Origin: Plicaturopsis crispa FD-325 SS-3
Taxonomy: Eukaryota > Basidiomycota > Agaricomycetes > Amylocorticiales > Amylocorticiaceae
Assembly (NCBI GenBank): GCA_000827205.1
Contig: KN832563.1
Coordinates: 576,212 to 640,211 of the forward strand
Direction: 5' to 3'
DNA length: 64,000 nucleotides
Part shown: positions 21,271 to 34,010 of the stretch, in pieces
Layout: every line of letters begins with the position of its first letter
Position numbering within the stretch: position 1 is the stretch's first letter
Program-made: the position numbers and the translations under genes
The notes under the pieces: model-generated
The model's database searches: none
Told to the model about the DNA's origin: nothing
What the model saw: the letters and a program-made list of their open reading frames with translations, nothing else

Positions 21271-22638
21271 CTAGACGGATTTACGCCTCTTCAACGGGCC
21301 CTTATCCAAGGCTGTCCCCAGCGCAATATAAATCTCAACCGGTTCCTCACCCATGCCCTCCTGCGTGCCCACGCGCTCGAACTTGACCCCAATCTCGCGC
21401 GCCATCTCCCAGAACGTGCGCTCGTCGGGGTCGCGCTCCTTGTACCCCAGCACGATCATCGGCTTGTCGCGCGCCCACGTGTTTATGCGCTTCAGCGTAG
21501 CCATGAGAGCAGGGAAGGCAGCGGTGTTGTAGGTCACATCCGCCATGCTAGAAAATATCTTCGTTAGCAGGTGGTTAAACTGAGGATAACGGAACAATTA
21601 CAATATGATGTCGACGGATTTCATAGCTCTGACACATTTTGGTAGAGGCGCCTTTTCACCGGCGAGGTGTGCCTCCCAGTCGAGGACAGCTGCGCAGATT
21701 TTGACTTGCGAGAAGAGCGCCTTGTTTATGAGGAGATTTCGCTTCAAAACTGGCATCGCAGATGCTGGTATGTGCGGTTAGGCCAAAAACCGGACGGTAA
21801 CATTGATCATGCTCACCGAGGTCAGTAGCGACGACCGTTGTGGTCGTTTCCAATAACGTCTCCGAGTTTGATAACATGGCGGCCAAGGTCATCGATACGA
21901 TGCCCGTTCCGGAACCTGCGATGCGTTAGTGCGCGGACGGATGGAATAAATGGCGTACCCACCGAGCTCAAGGCAACGGCACTGGGTGAATCCAGTCAAG
22001 TTAATCAGCAGGTCACGGCGCAAGCCTGCTTCGAAGTCTGGTGTACTTCGTAATAGGTTCACGAGCCACGCACTCAGCCCGATCCCGCTGTCCCATACTT
22101 TCTGCAGCAGCCTCGTCAGCGCCGTCATCCAATGCACAACGGACCACCCACGCACCTTATCCAGGTCGAACGCGGTCTTCTCCTGCACCGCCATGAGCAG
22201 GCCCTGGGGCAACGCATACAGCCTCTGCAGCCCATCCTGCTTCTCCGTCGACCGCGCGCCCTCGCCGCTAAACTCGATCGGCAGGGACATCACGGGGAAC
22301 GGCACGTCCTGCGTCCCCACCAGGTCGACCGTCTTCAGCACCTCGGGCGTCGCACTCAGGATCAGCCGCCACATCTCGCCGTGCAGCGCGCGCTTCGGTG
22401 GCGGCACCTTCAGCTCCTTGAAAGCGTCCTCCGGGCGCCAGGTAGTCAGCTTGTACGGCTTCGGCCGATTCGCGCGCTCGGGCTCCGGGGAGAGGAGGAT
22501 CCATTTGTAGAATATGCTTTGGGGCTCTGGGTAGAGCTCGGTGCGCAGGTCGTTGGCGATCTGCGGGGTGCATACGACGGGCGCGCCTACGGAGGCGCGG
22601 CACGGCGGGGGGCGTAGAAATGAGATATACCAGTACAT
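21271..22638 (-). CDS. METTL21-type protein lysine methyltransferase
   Basis: Starts at 22638 (MYWYISFLRPPPCRASVGAP). The N-terminal ~150 residues are a family-specific region (TPQIANDLRTELYPEPQSIFYKW split here as PQIANDLRTELY and FYKWILLSPEPE). The methyltransferase core follows: KVWDSGIGLSAWLV, then CLELG spliced to the rest of the SAM-binding loop, VVATDLG, and VKICAAVLDWEAHLAG. The second half has SVDIILMADVTYNTAAFPALM and PMIVLGYKERDPDERTFWEM. The order matches Methyltransf_16/METTL21 seven-beta-strand enzymes. These methylate single lysines on chaperones or translation factors; the substrate here is not predictable. Four or five exons; stop at 21271. Confidence 0.85.
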
Positions 22639-23120
22639 TGGGGATTGATGTCGTGCTAGAGTTACGCGTAGTGTGTGCGGTGGAAAGACGTTCGTGTTTT
22701 TATATCCTGTTCATGGCAGCCTTTGGAGCCAAAGGGCATTGTTCGATTTTGTCGGCGCGGTCTGAACAAAAGGCTCAGTGCACTCACGAGTATGCGTCCT
22801 GCCACAACGATCCTTGCCCTACACTATGTGCGTGGACCCCTCGTCAATTTTTACTTCTCCAAGGATATGGCCGGGAGACTTCAGGCAAGGATGAGGAACC
22901 TGGTGGAGTTTGTGGGGAAATTGCAAGGAAAATATTCCAGAGCTCGCCGTCGCGGCGTCGCCGCCGGCAGGCCGCGTACCAGTGGCGGCGGCAAAATACT
23001 GCAAGTCAAATGCATCTTGCCCATTGACCACCACCTCCGCCGACATTCCGACCAATCTCCAGTGGAAACTGACCCATCTGGTGCTCTGAAGAGATCGCCT
23101 ACACCAGCGCATCACAGCAT
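22639..23120. other. Divergent promoter region
   Basis: Lies between the methyltransferase (minus) and the rhomboid gene (plus). No separate gene or clear motif. Confidence 0.5.
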
Positions 23121-24703
23121 ATGCTGTCATTCCTCTCGAACTCGACGCGTTCTGCGCGAATACTAAGCGCGCCGCCCCGAACACCCTGTCCACGCAGGAC
23201 GTTATTCCTCCGGTCATGGGCCCCGCCTAGACAGCCACTGCCCAGGAGTCCACGACACACGTTCTCCACGAAGGCCCCTCCGGATCACATCCCATCCTTC
23301 AGGGAACAGGTCGCGCGGGCGAGCGCAGACAAGCCGTTCAGCGAGAACGTCCCCCGACCCGGGATTTGGAGACAAGCCGCTGTGAGTATGCTGTACCTCT
23401 GTGCTAGGGAATTAAACTTGCTGAGTATCTCGGTTAGTTTTGCACGGTCGGAGGGTTCTTCGTGTTTTTCGCTGCGGCTCTGCAGACGCACACGGACACG
23501 GCGGACATGTGGCATGAGTTCTACAGTGTCTGGCACGTCAACGAGCCAACGACCGTCGAGATGTACGAGACCCGACAGCGCGAGCTCGTCAAGGTGCGCC
23601 CTTCTTCCATACCCTGGACTTAGCGATAATCTGACACCCGAGTGCCCGCAAGCGATTACAAACGCAACTGCACGATCTGCTGGAGAGCACGAAGGTATGG
23701 CCCGCGTACGTGCGGCGGATCGCCGTGCACAGCTATATCTACTGCGCGAACAAATGGGTGAACGCGCCGGAGGGCAAGCGCATGGCGTATATCCTCGCTG
23801 GTGTCAATTTGGCGGTGTTCATGGCGTGGCGCGTGAAGCGCTGGGAGCCGCGTATGATGCGCATGTTCACGCATAGCCCGCTGAGTGGGCGGTCGTATAC
23901 GCTGCTCACGAGCGTCTTCAGGTGCGTGTGCGTTGCGGCGTGTGTGCGGCGGGGAGTAACGTCGTGATGCAGCCACGAAAGCTTTTTCCACTTCGCGTCG
24001 AATATGATAGTGCTTACAAGCTTTGGTATGTGCGTTGTGTGTCTCTTTTTCCCGATGTGTCGCTTACTTGGAACGCAGCCGGAGCCGCTAGTTTCTGGTT
24101 CATGTTCAATGCACCAGAGGTCGAGGGGTATAACTTGGCACAAGCGACGGCTAAATACCACATGCTCGCGTTCTACATATCCGGTTTGCACGCCCTCTCT
24201 CCTCCGCCAATGCCGCCACTGACCCAATCTGCACAGCCGGGCTGTTCTCGGGCCTCGTCTCGCACGTAGTGAAAGCGCGCATACGCTACCCGCGGCTCGT
24301 CAAGCAATTCGCCGCCTCACCCAAAACTCTCCCATCTCCACACGCCATGGGCAGCGTCCCAGAGATGCGGCCCTCCCTCGGCGCGTCCGGCGCGATCTAC
24401 GCCTTCGTCACGCTCGTCGCGCTCGCGGACCCCACCTCCATGGTGCAGCTCATCCTCGTCCCCATCCCCTTCCCCATCTCCTTCGGCGTCGGCGCGATGG
24501 TCGCGCTGGACGTGCTCGGCGTGCTGCGCGGGTGGCGGATGTTCGACCACTGGGCGCATCTGGGGGGCGCGGCGTTTGGCGCGGCGTATTACCGCTGGGG
24601 GCCTGGGTGGTGGAATTTGCAGCGGACGGCGATTATTGATGCGGAGATTGAGTCGGAGGAGGAGTGGGAGAGGGAACATGATTCCGAGGAGAGCAGCAAA
24701 TGA
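23121..24703 (+). CDS. PCP1: Mitochondrial rhomboid protease (Pcp1/PARL type)
   Basis: The start MLSFLSNSTRSARILSAPPR is rich in Arg/Ser and lacks acidic residues, as in a mitochondrial presequence. Exon 2 gives FCTVGGFFVFFAAALQT, the first membrane segment. After VRRIAVHSYIY and GVNLAVFMAWRVKRW the core follows with TLLTSVF and SHESFFHFASNM. The catalytic Ser is in RPSLGASGAIYAFVTL and the catalytic His in MFDHWAHLGGAAFGAAYY. The tail is acidic. Rhomboids of this class cleave inner-membrane proteins such as the OPA1/Mgm1 fusion GTPase and cytochrome c peroxidase in yeast. About seven exons; all active-site residues are visible. Confidence 0.9.
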
Positions 24704-25273
24704 TGCGATATTCGGAATGGCATACATATTCTCCCCTCCTCCGGACGCAGTGTGGTGCAGCAAATTTGCTCATTGGGACGAGGGAGATGTCAACGGTGGG
24801 CCCTTCGGTTCGCGTCATGCTGTTGGCTTAGGCAGTGGCAGTGGACTCCTACCTCATGAGACAGGAGACAGTGAGTACTGCGTTTGAAACCATTAAGCCC
24901 ATTCCTTGAGGGCCGAGCTACGTGCTATGCAAGCCTACCGCATAACCGCATTCCTCACCCAACGAACATTGATCTTTGACGCATGGTTTTCTGACCGCGC
25001 AGTGGTTAGATCGACCATGGTCAGCCACAGCGCCATCATCGTTGTTTGCCTTTGTATCGTCGACACGGCGAAGCTATCCAATTTGCCACAACGCCCACAC
25101 GGGACAAAGCAAAGACTCGGAGCACACTGACACTCAAGGCATGATATATGATATCTCAGACACTAACACCACGCACGATGATCCCAAGGAAAGAGTTGCA
25201 GATAAATTATCAGAATACAGTATGGTGGTAACACAGACTAAACAGCGCGCAACGTCAACTCGCGCCCCCCCCC
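24704..25273. other. Convergent 3' flanks of rhomboid and histone H3 genes
   Basis: No gene seen. The neighbours point toward each other, so only terminators are expected. Confidence 0.5.
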
Positions 25274-25799
<526 letters not shown>

Positions 25800-26077
25800 T
25801 TGAGGTAAGTTTAAGGCGGTTTGGTTGTGGTGGCGGAGACGAAAGGGCGAATGGGGAATAAAGTCGAAATTCAGAAATCGCAGCCGAGTTTATGTACCGA
25901 ATGGACGCGCTACCCACGTGACTCTGTTTACTTGTCGATTCAACAAAGGCGGAAATTCAGCACAGCCACAACCAGACCCAATAAAGAGTCGGGCGCGGCG
26001 TCTCTTACTTTCCTCCATCTTCGTCGCCGTCCAACCACTCAAACACCTAAACCCACCCACTTTATTACTCTTTAACA
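25800..26077. promoter_or_regulatory. Shared H3/H4 divergent promoter (copy 1)
   Basis: 278 bases between the two start codons, the same length as in copy 2. It holds CACGTG at 25915-25920 and GTTTAC (forkhead-like) at 25926-25931, followed by caacaaaggcggaaattcag, all conserved in copy 2. A caataaag stretch precedes the H4 start. Confidence 0.8.
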
Positions 26078-26556
<479 letters not shown>

Positions 26557-27487
26557 ATCTTGCTTGTTTTATTGTCATTTGTATCGGTGTACGCTACTGT
26601 AAATTATTATTTCTCTCCGCCTCATTTCTCGTTGGATGCGCAAGGCGGTTCAGCTCAGTTCAGCGCTCGGCCATTGCAGCTGAACGTCGAGATGAGATTG
26701 TGCTGGTCCCCGTCGTGTTGTTGCTCTTCGTCGGTCGAAACTGGTCAGTGTACCTGCCAGTGCAATGGTGAGCATTGCGCGGCGCTGCATGTCGTTTGGC
26801 TCCTGCGTCATGGAACTGACCGCGAGTTCTCTTCCTATGCGTTCAACAGGTGTTTATCAACAAGAAACTGTGTTCCCCTCTCTCTTCAACGTCAACGTGC
26901 CAAGTATGCTACCTACAAGCAGGTAGTATACCTAGGTAAGCTGAATGCTGAAGTCATAATATTAATGATATCTTCCTTCGGTGTTTGGTCGTGTCTGTCT
27001 ATGGCCCCTCTCATATTTTCTCCTCTCCTCCTCGGACCTCGATATTCGTATACTTCAGCCTCATATTGTAAAGCTCACCTTACCCATCAAACACCAGGAC
27101 GATGTTTAGAAAGCAGGTGCATACTGGTGTATATTATCTCACGATATACAGTGCGGTACCCTAACGGTCAAGTAAGCAAGGGGCCTACATTCTGACTATT
27201 GCCTCCGCCTGCCTGCTTACTTACGAACAAACCAATCAACGATAGGAGGCACTTAGGAGGATGGAGTGATTCGTACGCCGCAGGTAAGCATTCGACCTTG
27301 CGGTACCATTAGAGACGTTCAATAAGCAAGACATCTGAAATATAGCCCCCGCTTTGCTTCAGGTCTGCTTACTACCATCGAGCGAATGTATCGGTATATT
27401 GCTCAGCGATTAGATGGCTCTTGGCGGGGTATATAGCATGTGTGTGCGGTCAATCCCATCCCGCATCCATACTCCGCATTTCCAGCC
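26557..27487. promoter_or_regulatory. Long intergenic region with GTAAGC motif cluster and TATA box
   Basis: No gene seen. Five perfect GTAAGC/GCTTAC hexamers lie at 26936, 27172, 27215, 27284 and 27367, far more than expected by chance in ~440 bases. A TATA box (tatatag) lies at 27430-27436, 52 bases before the reductase ATG. The second H4-MFS interval, at 56002-56409, lacks this region. Confidence 0.45.
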
Positions 27488-28560
27488 ATGTCCTCTACCC
27501 CTACCGTATATCTTGTCTCTGGAGCGAACCGTGGCTTAGGCAAGTACCACATCGTCTATACTTACCCTCGTCGCACTGACCCCCCATTATCTTGATCAGG
27601 CCTTGGTTTGGTTACCCTCCTCGCCCGTCGCGACAACGTCGTCGTGTTCGCGGGTGCGCGCAGCCCCGACGCTGCGACGGCTTTACACGCGCTCGTGAAG
27701 CAGTACCCCGGAAAGTTCCACATCGTGAAGCTGACGTCGGCGGACACCGCCGACAACGAGGCCGCCGCTGCATTCATCAAGAAGACGGCGGGCAGACTCG
27801 ATGTCGTGATCGCGAACGCAGGTACCTAATAATGTTCCCCATCTCCGTACCATTGCATCGCATGTACTGACGTGATTATATGAAGGGATCAGCAAGTCGA
27901 TTGGGCCCGCGCTGACGACGCCCGCCGCGGCGTATCTTGAGCACTTCAATGTTCGTCTCCATTCGACGCCGCTGCACTTCTGAATTTTCGCTGACAGCTC
28001 GTCGACATTCTAGGTCAATGTTGTCGGCACCCTGGTGCTCTTCCAGGCGACGTATGCCCTGCTGCAGAGCAGCTCCCCGTCGCCCAAATTCATCGCCATC
28101 TCGAGCACTGCTGGGTGTCTCACGACCGCGGACATCATGTTCCCCGTGAGCCCGTACGGCATCTCGAAAGTCGCGGAGAACTACCTGGTCCGCAGGCTGC
28201 ATGCGGAGAACGAAGGACTTAGTAAGTCTTTTCTTGTCCTGCTGTACCGTCAAAACATTTCTTGTTCTTGGTGCTAATTCTCCGCTCCCAGTTGCTGTTG
28301 CCGTCCACCCAGGGGAGATCGCCACAGACATGGGTGAGTAGTTCGCCTTCTACATATCCATCGCCGACTAATACAGTCATCCCTTAGTTGCTGGCTTTGA
28401 AGAGATAATGAAAAAAGGGTTCGAGGATCTAGGGCTGCCATTCCGTCTTTACACGGCAGAGGAAAGCGCTACCAATGTTTTGTCGCTCACCGACAAGGTT
28501 ACGCGCGAGGCTGACGGTGGGCAGTACCGCAAGTACGATGGCACCGCGATCCCGTGGTGA
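27488..28560 (+). CDS. Short-chain dehydrogenase/reductase
   Basis: Starts MSSTPTVYLVSGANRGLG, where the cofactor-binding TGxxxGxG is present as SGANRGLG, split by the first intron. LDVVIANAG follows, then the catalytic Ser in FIAISSTAG and Tyr/Lys in YGISKVAENYL. VAVHPGEIATDM and VTREADGGQYRKYDGTAIPW close the protein. Six exons, about 250 residues, cytosolic, NADP(H) preference likely from the GANRG pattern. It resembles the fungal norsolorinic-acid-ketoreductase-like SDR group; the substrate is unknown. It sits between H4 and the MFS carrier in block 1 only, so it was either inserted here or lost from block 2. Confidence 0.88.
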
Positions 28561-28853
28561 GCTTTGAATGGACGTAGTGTCTGGACATTCAATATGTGCA
28601 TGCCATATTTCTGTACACATTATAAACGATGGACGTCAATTGAATGAATAGTCGCTCCAGAGTCAAGAACGTCGGCTTTTCAAAGGCGTGATATAGCTGC
28701 CGTCAATGCGCGCACCGTAACGGTCCGCCAGTAAGTCCGCGGAATGACTGTGACTCGAAGTGCAGATGCAACTCTTCCATGCTTCGTTTCTTGTCTTGAC
28801 CATTGACATCGAAGTGGACTGCTGCCAACGCGCTAACCTCTTGCACTGGCGTC

Positions 28854-30861
28854 ATGGCACCAACGAAATATCCCTCGACGGAGACGATCAGCTTAGCGGC
28901 GCGTTTGCCTCTACCAGCTTCTCCGGCCTCGAGCTCAATATTGGCTGTTTCCGCTCGTCGCGAGACCGGAGATACATCAAGCCCCGAACCTCCACCTGCT
29001 GAGACGCGCAGAGCCGTCAACGAGTCCTCGTTAGCACCCGTCGATAGAGGCTTCGGCGCTATGTCGTTCGTGAGTACCATCACCAGAATTTATGTTCAAA
29101 ACCTCGAGGTTCACTAACTCGGATGCCCCATAGCTAGCTGCTGCGTTCTTCGTCGAAGCCATCGCCTGGGGCTTTCCCAACGCGTTCGGAGTGTTCCTCA
29201 ACGCGTATATGAAGGATCCGGTCTACGCATCACAGAAAAATGCGGCGTCGATTCTTCCTCTCATCGGACCGCTGTCGTCTGGCACAATATACTGTTCAGG
29301 TACTGTGGTCTTCCTTCCTCAAGTCTTCCGTTTCCTAAATGGAGAGGCATTATAGGTGTTGTTATCAACCCTGTCATAGCCCGCTGGCCGCATTCACGGC
29401 AAATAATGATATGGGTCGGATCTTTGTGCTGTTGTGCAAGTCTATTCGGTGCAAGTTATACAACCAAGGCAAATATACAACTCGCCCGTTTGAAAAAGGT
29501 GTCATCTAAAATTTATTGGTATCCAGGCTGTGAACCTGGTTATTATACAAGGGTTTCTATACGCTATCGGGGGTTGTGAGTCTTCTTCGCCACTCCTCAA
29601 GTTGGCAATTTCTCTGACGTTGGCCAGCCTTGCTCTACGGCACATGCATCTCATACATGTCCGAATGGTTCGTCAAGCGACGGGGCCTTGCTAACGGCGT
29701 CATCTTTGCCGGGACAGGGGCAGGCGGCTTGGTCCTCCCTCTCGTCCTGCCCCCCTTGATCGCAAAATTTGGCCCAGCAAAGACGTTGCGATATCTTTCG
29801 ATCGCAGTACTAGGTATGCTGCTTCCGCTACTCCCGTTCGTGAAGGGGAGGCTGCCGGCATCGCGTGTCCACGGTCCCGCTGTACGGTCTTCCAGGGAGT
29901 GGATGAAGAGCAGGTCGTTCTGGATGTTGATCATGGCGAACACGATACAAGGTCTTGGTGCGCTGCCTCGCTTCTCCCTTGCAGCTTGCCAGTACGATTT
30001 TTAATGCAGTGACCCTCAGGCTATTTTATTCCCATAATCTGGTTGCCGAGTCAGTGTGACTTTGTCCTGTTTCCGGTGTCTCTAATGACAATGCGTTACA
30101 CGTCGGACAGCATTTGCTAGCGAGTTGCATATCGGAGAATCCAAAGCATCGCTTACCGTTGCTTTCCTCAACGGTCAGTACTCAAAACATTCTCCTGAGA
30201 TTCGGAACCTATAACATTATTCCTGGGCACAGGTGCCTCCGTCGTAGGCCGTCTGTCCATGGGTTCATTATCCGACAAATTTGAGCCATGGCTTTTGGCG
30301 CTGTCTGGAGCATTTGCGGTATTTTCGTGTTCTGCACCCGCCATGATCTTGCGGAACGCTGACTTTTTCTAGACCTCGCTGGCCACATTCGTTCTATGGG
30401 GCGTTCTGTCATATTCTTTCGCGGGGCTCCTCGTATTCAGTATCGCCTACGGTGCCCTCGCCACCGGGTGGACGAGCCTTTACACGGGATTCATCCGGCC
30501 CATCGCCAGTGCGCACACTTTCGCTTCCCCCTTTCCCGTTCTCATAACTGGCTGTCGCGTCCATCATACAGAGGATGATCATACTCTCGCAACAACGCTC
30601 TTCGGCTACGTCCTGTTTTCGCGCGGCCTGGGGAATATCTTGTCCACCCCGATCGCGACCTCGCTGTACCGCCTGTCGCCCGCACAGGTGCCAGACGGAG
30701 GCCTCGGCTTCGATGTCGGCGGTGGTCGGTATGAAAAGATGATCATATATGTCGGGACTTGCTTTGCGGCTACTGCTGCCATCGCGGGCGTTGGGTGGGC
30801 TGCAGAGCAGCGACGGTCTTCCCGGGCCATGCAGTGGTCAAGGAGCAGTACATCCAGATGA
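28854..30861 (+). CDS. MFS monocarboxylate-type transporter (copy 1)
   Basis: About nine exons. The cytosolic N terminus ends with NESSLAPVDRGFGAMSF. Membrane segments follow: LAAAFFVEAIAWGFPNAFGVF, SILPLIGPLSSGTIYCSG, a GTCISYMSEWFVKRRGLAN motif, and TGAGGLVLPLVLPPLIAKFG. Arginine-rich central loop KGRLPASR. Later segments include GRLSMGSLSDKFEPW, VLWGVLSYSFAGLLVFSIAY, SLYTGFIRPIAS, ATTLFGYVLFSRGLGNILS and MIIYVGTCFAAT. The arrangement matches the fungal MCT/Mch family, proton-coupled or facilitative carriers of monocarboxylates or riboflavin; the substrate cannot be read from sequence. A close paralogue lies at 53999-56001. Confidence 0.88.
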
Positions 30862-31262
30862 GCCAAACGCACTCTTACATGTGGCTACTCTTGTATTCAT
30901 ATCCAATGTCTTTGCATTTCTCACATATCGTTCTGATTCGTCCTAGACGTGTCGTACAATTATAAATACAGAGCCATCGAATCTAAATCCCTGATGATTA
31001 ACCCGAGGTACATACATAAATGAAGTACATAGACAGTGGTCTCACGGAAGTGATGCTTTAAATATACGAAGTAAAGCTATTGCGAGGGCGACGGGCAGGA
31101 GGATAGCTGTGCAGGAGGGTGGCAGTCATAGCCGAGAGATGCAAGGAGACATAGATGACAGAGTCCGTGGCCAGAGGGGGATATCGGCCGGTCAGCTCGT
31201 CTGGGAGCGGCCCTGGGGTATATGTATGCAGGCAGAAGTATGGAGGAGGCGGAATGAGTAGA
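30862..31262. other. Convergent 3' flanks
   Basis: Between the MFS carrier and the RhoGAP gene, which point toward each other. Nothing recognised. Confidence 0.5.
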
Positions 31263-34010
31263 CTATGCACCGTCGGCTTCGTCAACGAAGATGTCGGTGT
31301 AATGCTCGAGAATGGTTTCGATGGCCTATGGGCATTACATGATCAGTAACCGGTACTTAGCGCCAAGGGACATTTGGAATACGGACTTTGTTCTGATGCG
31401 CAGCATCTGCCATCCCGTTCATCTGCCCACTGGCACCGTTAGGCGGAGCCATTTGGCCAAACAACGTCGGTCCGAAGACGATAGCAAGGTTTTGAATGCT
31501 CATCGAATTCTCCGACTCATGTTTATTTATCCTAGAGCCGAACACTCAGTACGACTGGGCCATAGATGCATGGCGTAAATACGCACTCGTGTAAGTGACC
31601 CAAAAAGAACTTGAGCGTCGCATAGTTTGGATCGGGAAGGTCGTTCACGCGCTCATGCAGCCGGATATGCCGTAGACGGTCGTTCTCGATTTCTAGATCG
31701 AAATTTCCTCAGTCCCACAATGCTTCGCGGGTGTGAAAACGAAAAGACTCACTAGCAGCGTCGATGAATCCCTGATGAAGATTGTAAGTCAGCACGGGGT
31801 CAGGAAGCTCCCGCAGCCAGAGCTTGATAACGCTGGTGACATTATTGATGTCTGATGACCATTCCTCGGAATCAAGGTCCACGGAGTCCAGGTCTGTGAA
31901 ATCGGTCCACGATGAGAAACATATGCCCGCCGAGCGCAACGGGCGTACCTTTGTCCAGCTTCTCCTTCAGCTTCTGTATCTTGCTTGTCGTTCCGCTAAG
32001 CCGGTAAATGCCTTGCGTTGTCAACCCGTACTTCTCGATCGCGGCACAGCACTTCTCCATCACCGCCGGCACCTCGACGTTGTCTCGCGCCATTTGCTCG
32101 GCTAGATCAACGCCAAACGTGGTGCGGCCCTTGTCGGCGGGCATGGAATGGTTGGACGGAGACGGCCCGCTTGTGGCGGGTGAGGGTAGGTAGGACAAGT
32201 GCGTGTTGACATGCGATCTGTCGACATGTGTGGGGAGTGGCGGAAGCTGGATGATAGAAGCGTCAGTTGTGCGGCAGTAATGAATTGGGGAAGGGAACAT
32301 ACGAAGCCTTGATCTTGAGGACCTTCGCGCCGTGGTCCGCGCGGCGTTACACCCCCACGTGCGTACGCGTAGTTTTGCATGTACGTCTTGAAATCAGTGC
32401 GATTGTCAATGGACTCGATCATGGCCTTCAGACCAGGCGCTGCAGAGTCCATATGAGTGTGTGTCCATGCGTAGCACAGATGATAAGTCGAGCATACCCT
32501 CTTCAACGGCTGGAGGAACAAGCGTGGACCCATCACTCAAGACTATGCTTTCGAATAAGAATGCATATCGTGTGAGGTGATACTGGGTGCCTAGATCTAC
32601 TTCATCAGCACACTCTTTGAGAGCCTGCGGACCCAAGAGTCAGCGCATTAGTCTTATCCAAATTTACAACACGATGCTCTTACCCGTAATATTCGTGGAA
32701 GTTGAAAGTTAAAGTATTCCTGGCGCATGCCCTGGGTATCCAGTACCGCTTTTCGATATGTATCCGTCGCGGTGGACATTCGTGCCCTAATGTCATCTTC
32801 TTGTCGTTGGATCTTGCAGGATAAAGATTAGCTAGCGCATTCATCGCACGAGAAGAGAATCAACATTTCCCGGGTTCTTCCCCTTCAGTAATAACCCTCC
32901 CTTGGCCACTGCCTTCCCGAGTGCACGTTTCCCCCCGACCCCGCCTGGCGATCGTCCTTGTAGACCACTGTCCTTGAAGGACTCGCCCTCCTTCTGCAGA
33001 AGAACGCGTTCTAATTCCTCCGACGTGACGTCGAGTCGGTTCTTGCTCTTCTCTGTCGTTATTTCCGACTCTTGTAGGGTGCGCTCATAGCGCGTCGCGA
33101 GCTCTTTCGTCTACGCATACGCTAGCTCGGTGATGGAGGGCAGTCATATGGGATCGCGACGCACTTGTTTCCGGTTCTTGTCGACCTCCTTGGCAAGAGA
33201 GCCCAGTTCCTCGCTCATCTCATTCAACCGCTGCGCAAAACGTATTCGGTTTTCTGCCATGGTCTCGTGAACCTTCATTGTCGACTGCCACGCGGACACG
33301 AACGTCCTGTTCATATATGTCAGTAGGGATCTCCCCGGACACGACGTATCATAGAACGCGTACCCTGCCTTGCCATCGTTCATCGAATATGCATCCGACG
33401 TTGCTCGCGACAGTTTGTGTAGACCCTTGCCATACTCCTCCTCTAACGCCGCCCGTTTCTTAAAGAATATAGACGCTTCCTAAATCCCAACAATTAGAGT
33501 TAGAGGGAAGCAAATGCCCGGAGCGTCACGACACACTCTACATGACACCATGCTCTGCTTGATCCTATCCAGTAATAACGGCACTCCGCACTTGATGCAG
33601 TAGACAAATCTAAGAGTAAGGTCGCTACCACGACATTAAAGCAACGTGGCACTCACGTCCAAATCGCACAGTGCTCTCAGCACGTTCTCGTCGAAACCGG
33701 GTTCGACGAGAGTCTCCATCTCGCTCTGTGGGATACTGGACAGCACGGTGTCCCGCCGGTCGATGGAAGCGCCCGGACTGTCGCGCCATTTCGAGCTGGA
33801 GGGTGCGCTGGTCGAATCTGTGCTGGAGCGTGGCGGCGACGCTGAGCTGGACGGCGGGGGCAGCGACGACGACGCGGGCGGCGAGTCGAGAGTCAGCGGT
33901 TGCGGATGGGGGCGCTCGTACGCCGAGTTGTTCGTCGAGTTTATGTCTGAAGTGTCTGTGTTTTCCCAAGGAGACGAAGAGTAGCCGTCGTCGGGCATGA
34001 TGGCGCTCAT
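31263..34010 (-). CDS. F-BAR and RhoGAP domain protein (Rgd1-like)
   Basis: Starts MSAIMPDDGYSSSPWEN with a Ser/Pro-rich leader. The FCH/F-BAR domain follows: FDENVLRALCDLD, EASIFFKKRAALEEEYGKGL, TFVSAWQSTMKVHETMAENR, EEFGSLAKEV-type helix (EELGSLAKEVDKNRKQ) and NRLDVTSEELERVLLQ. Its C-terminal helices (DIRARMSTATDTYRKAV, EVDLGTQYHLTRYAFLFES) are intact. The RhoGAP domain begins FGVDLAEQMARDNVEVP; the arginine finger is in TQGIYRLSGTTSKI. KLWLRELPDPVLTYNL and NLAIVFGPTLF complete it. Such proteins bind curved membrane and switch off Rho3/Rho4-type GTPases at growth sites and septa. About ten exons; stop at 31263. Confidence 0.9.
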
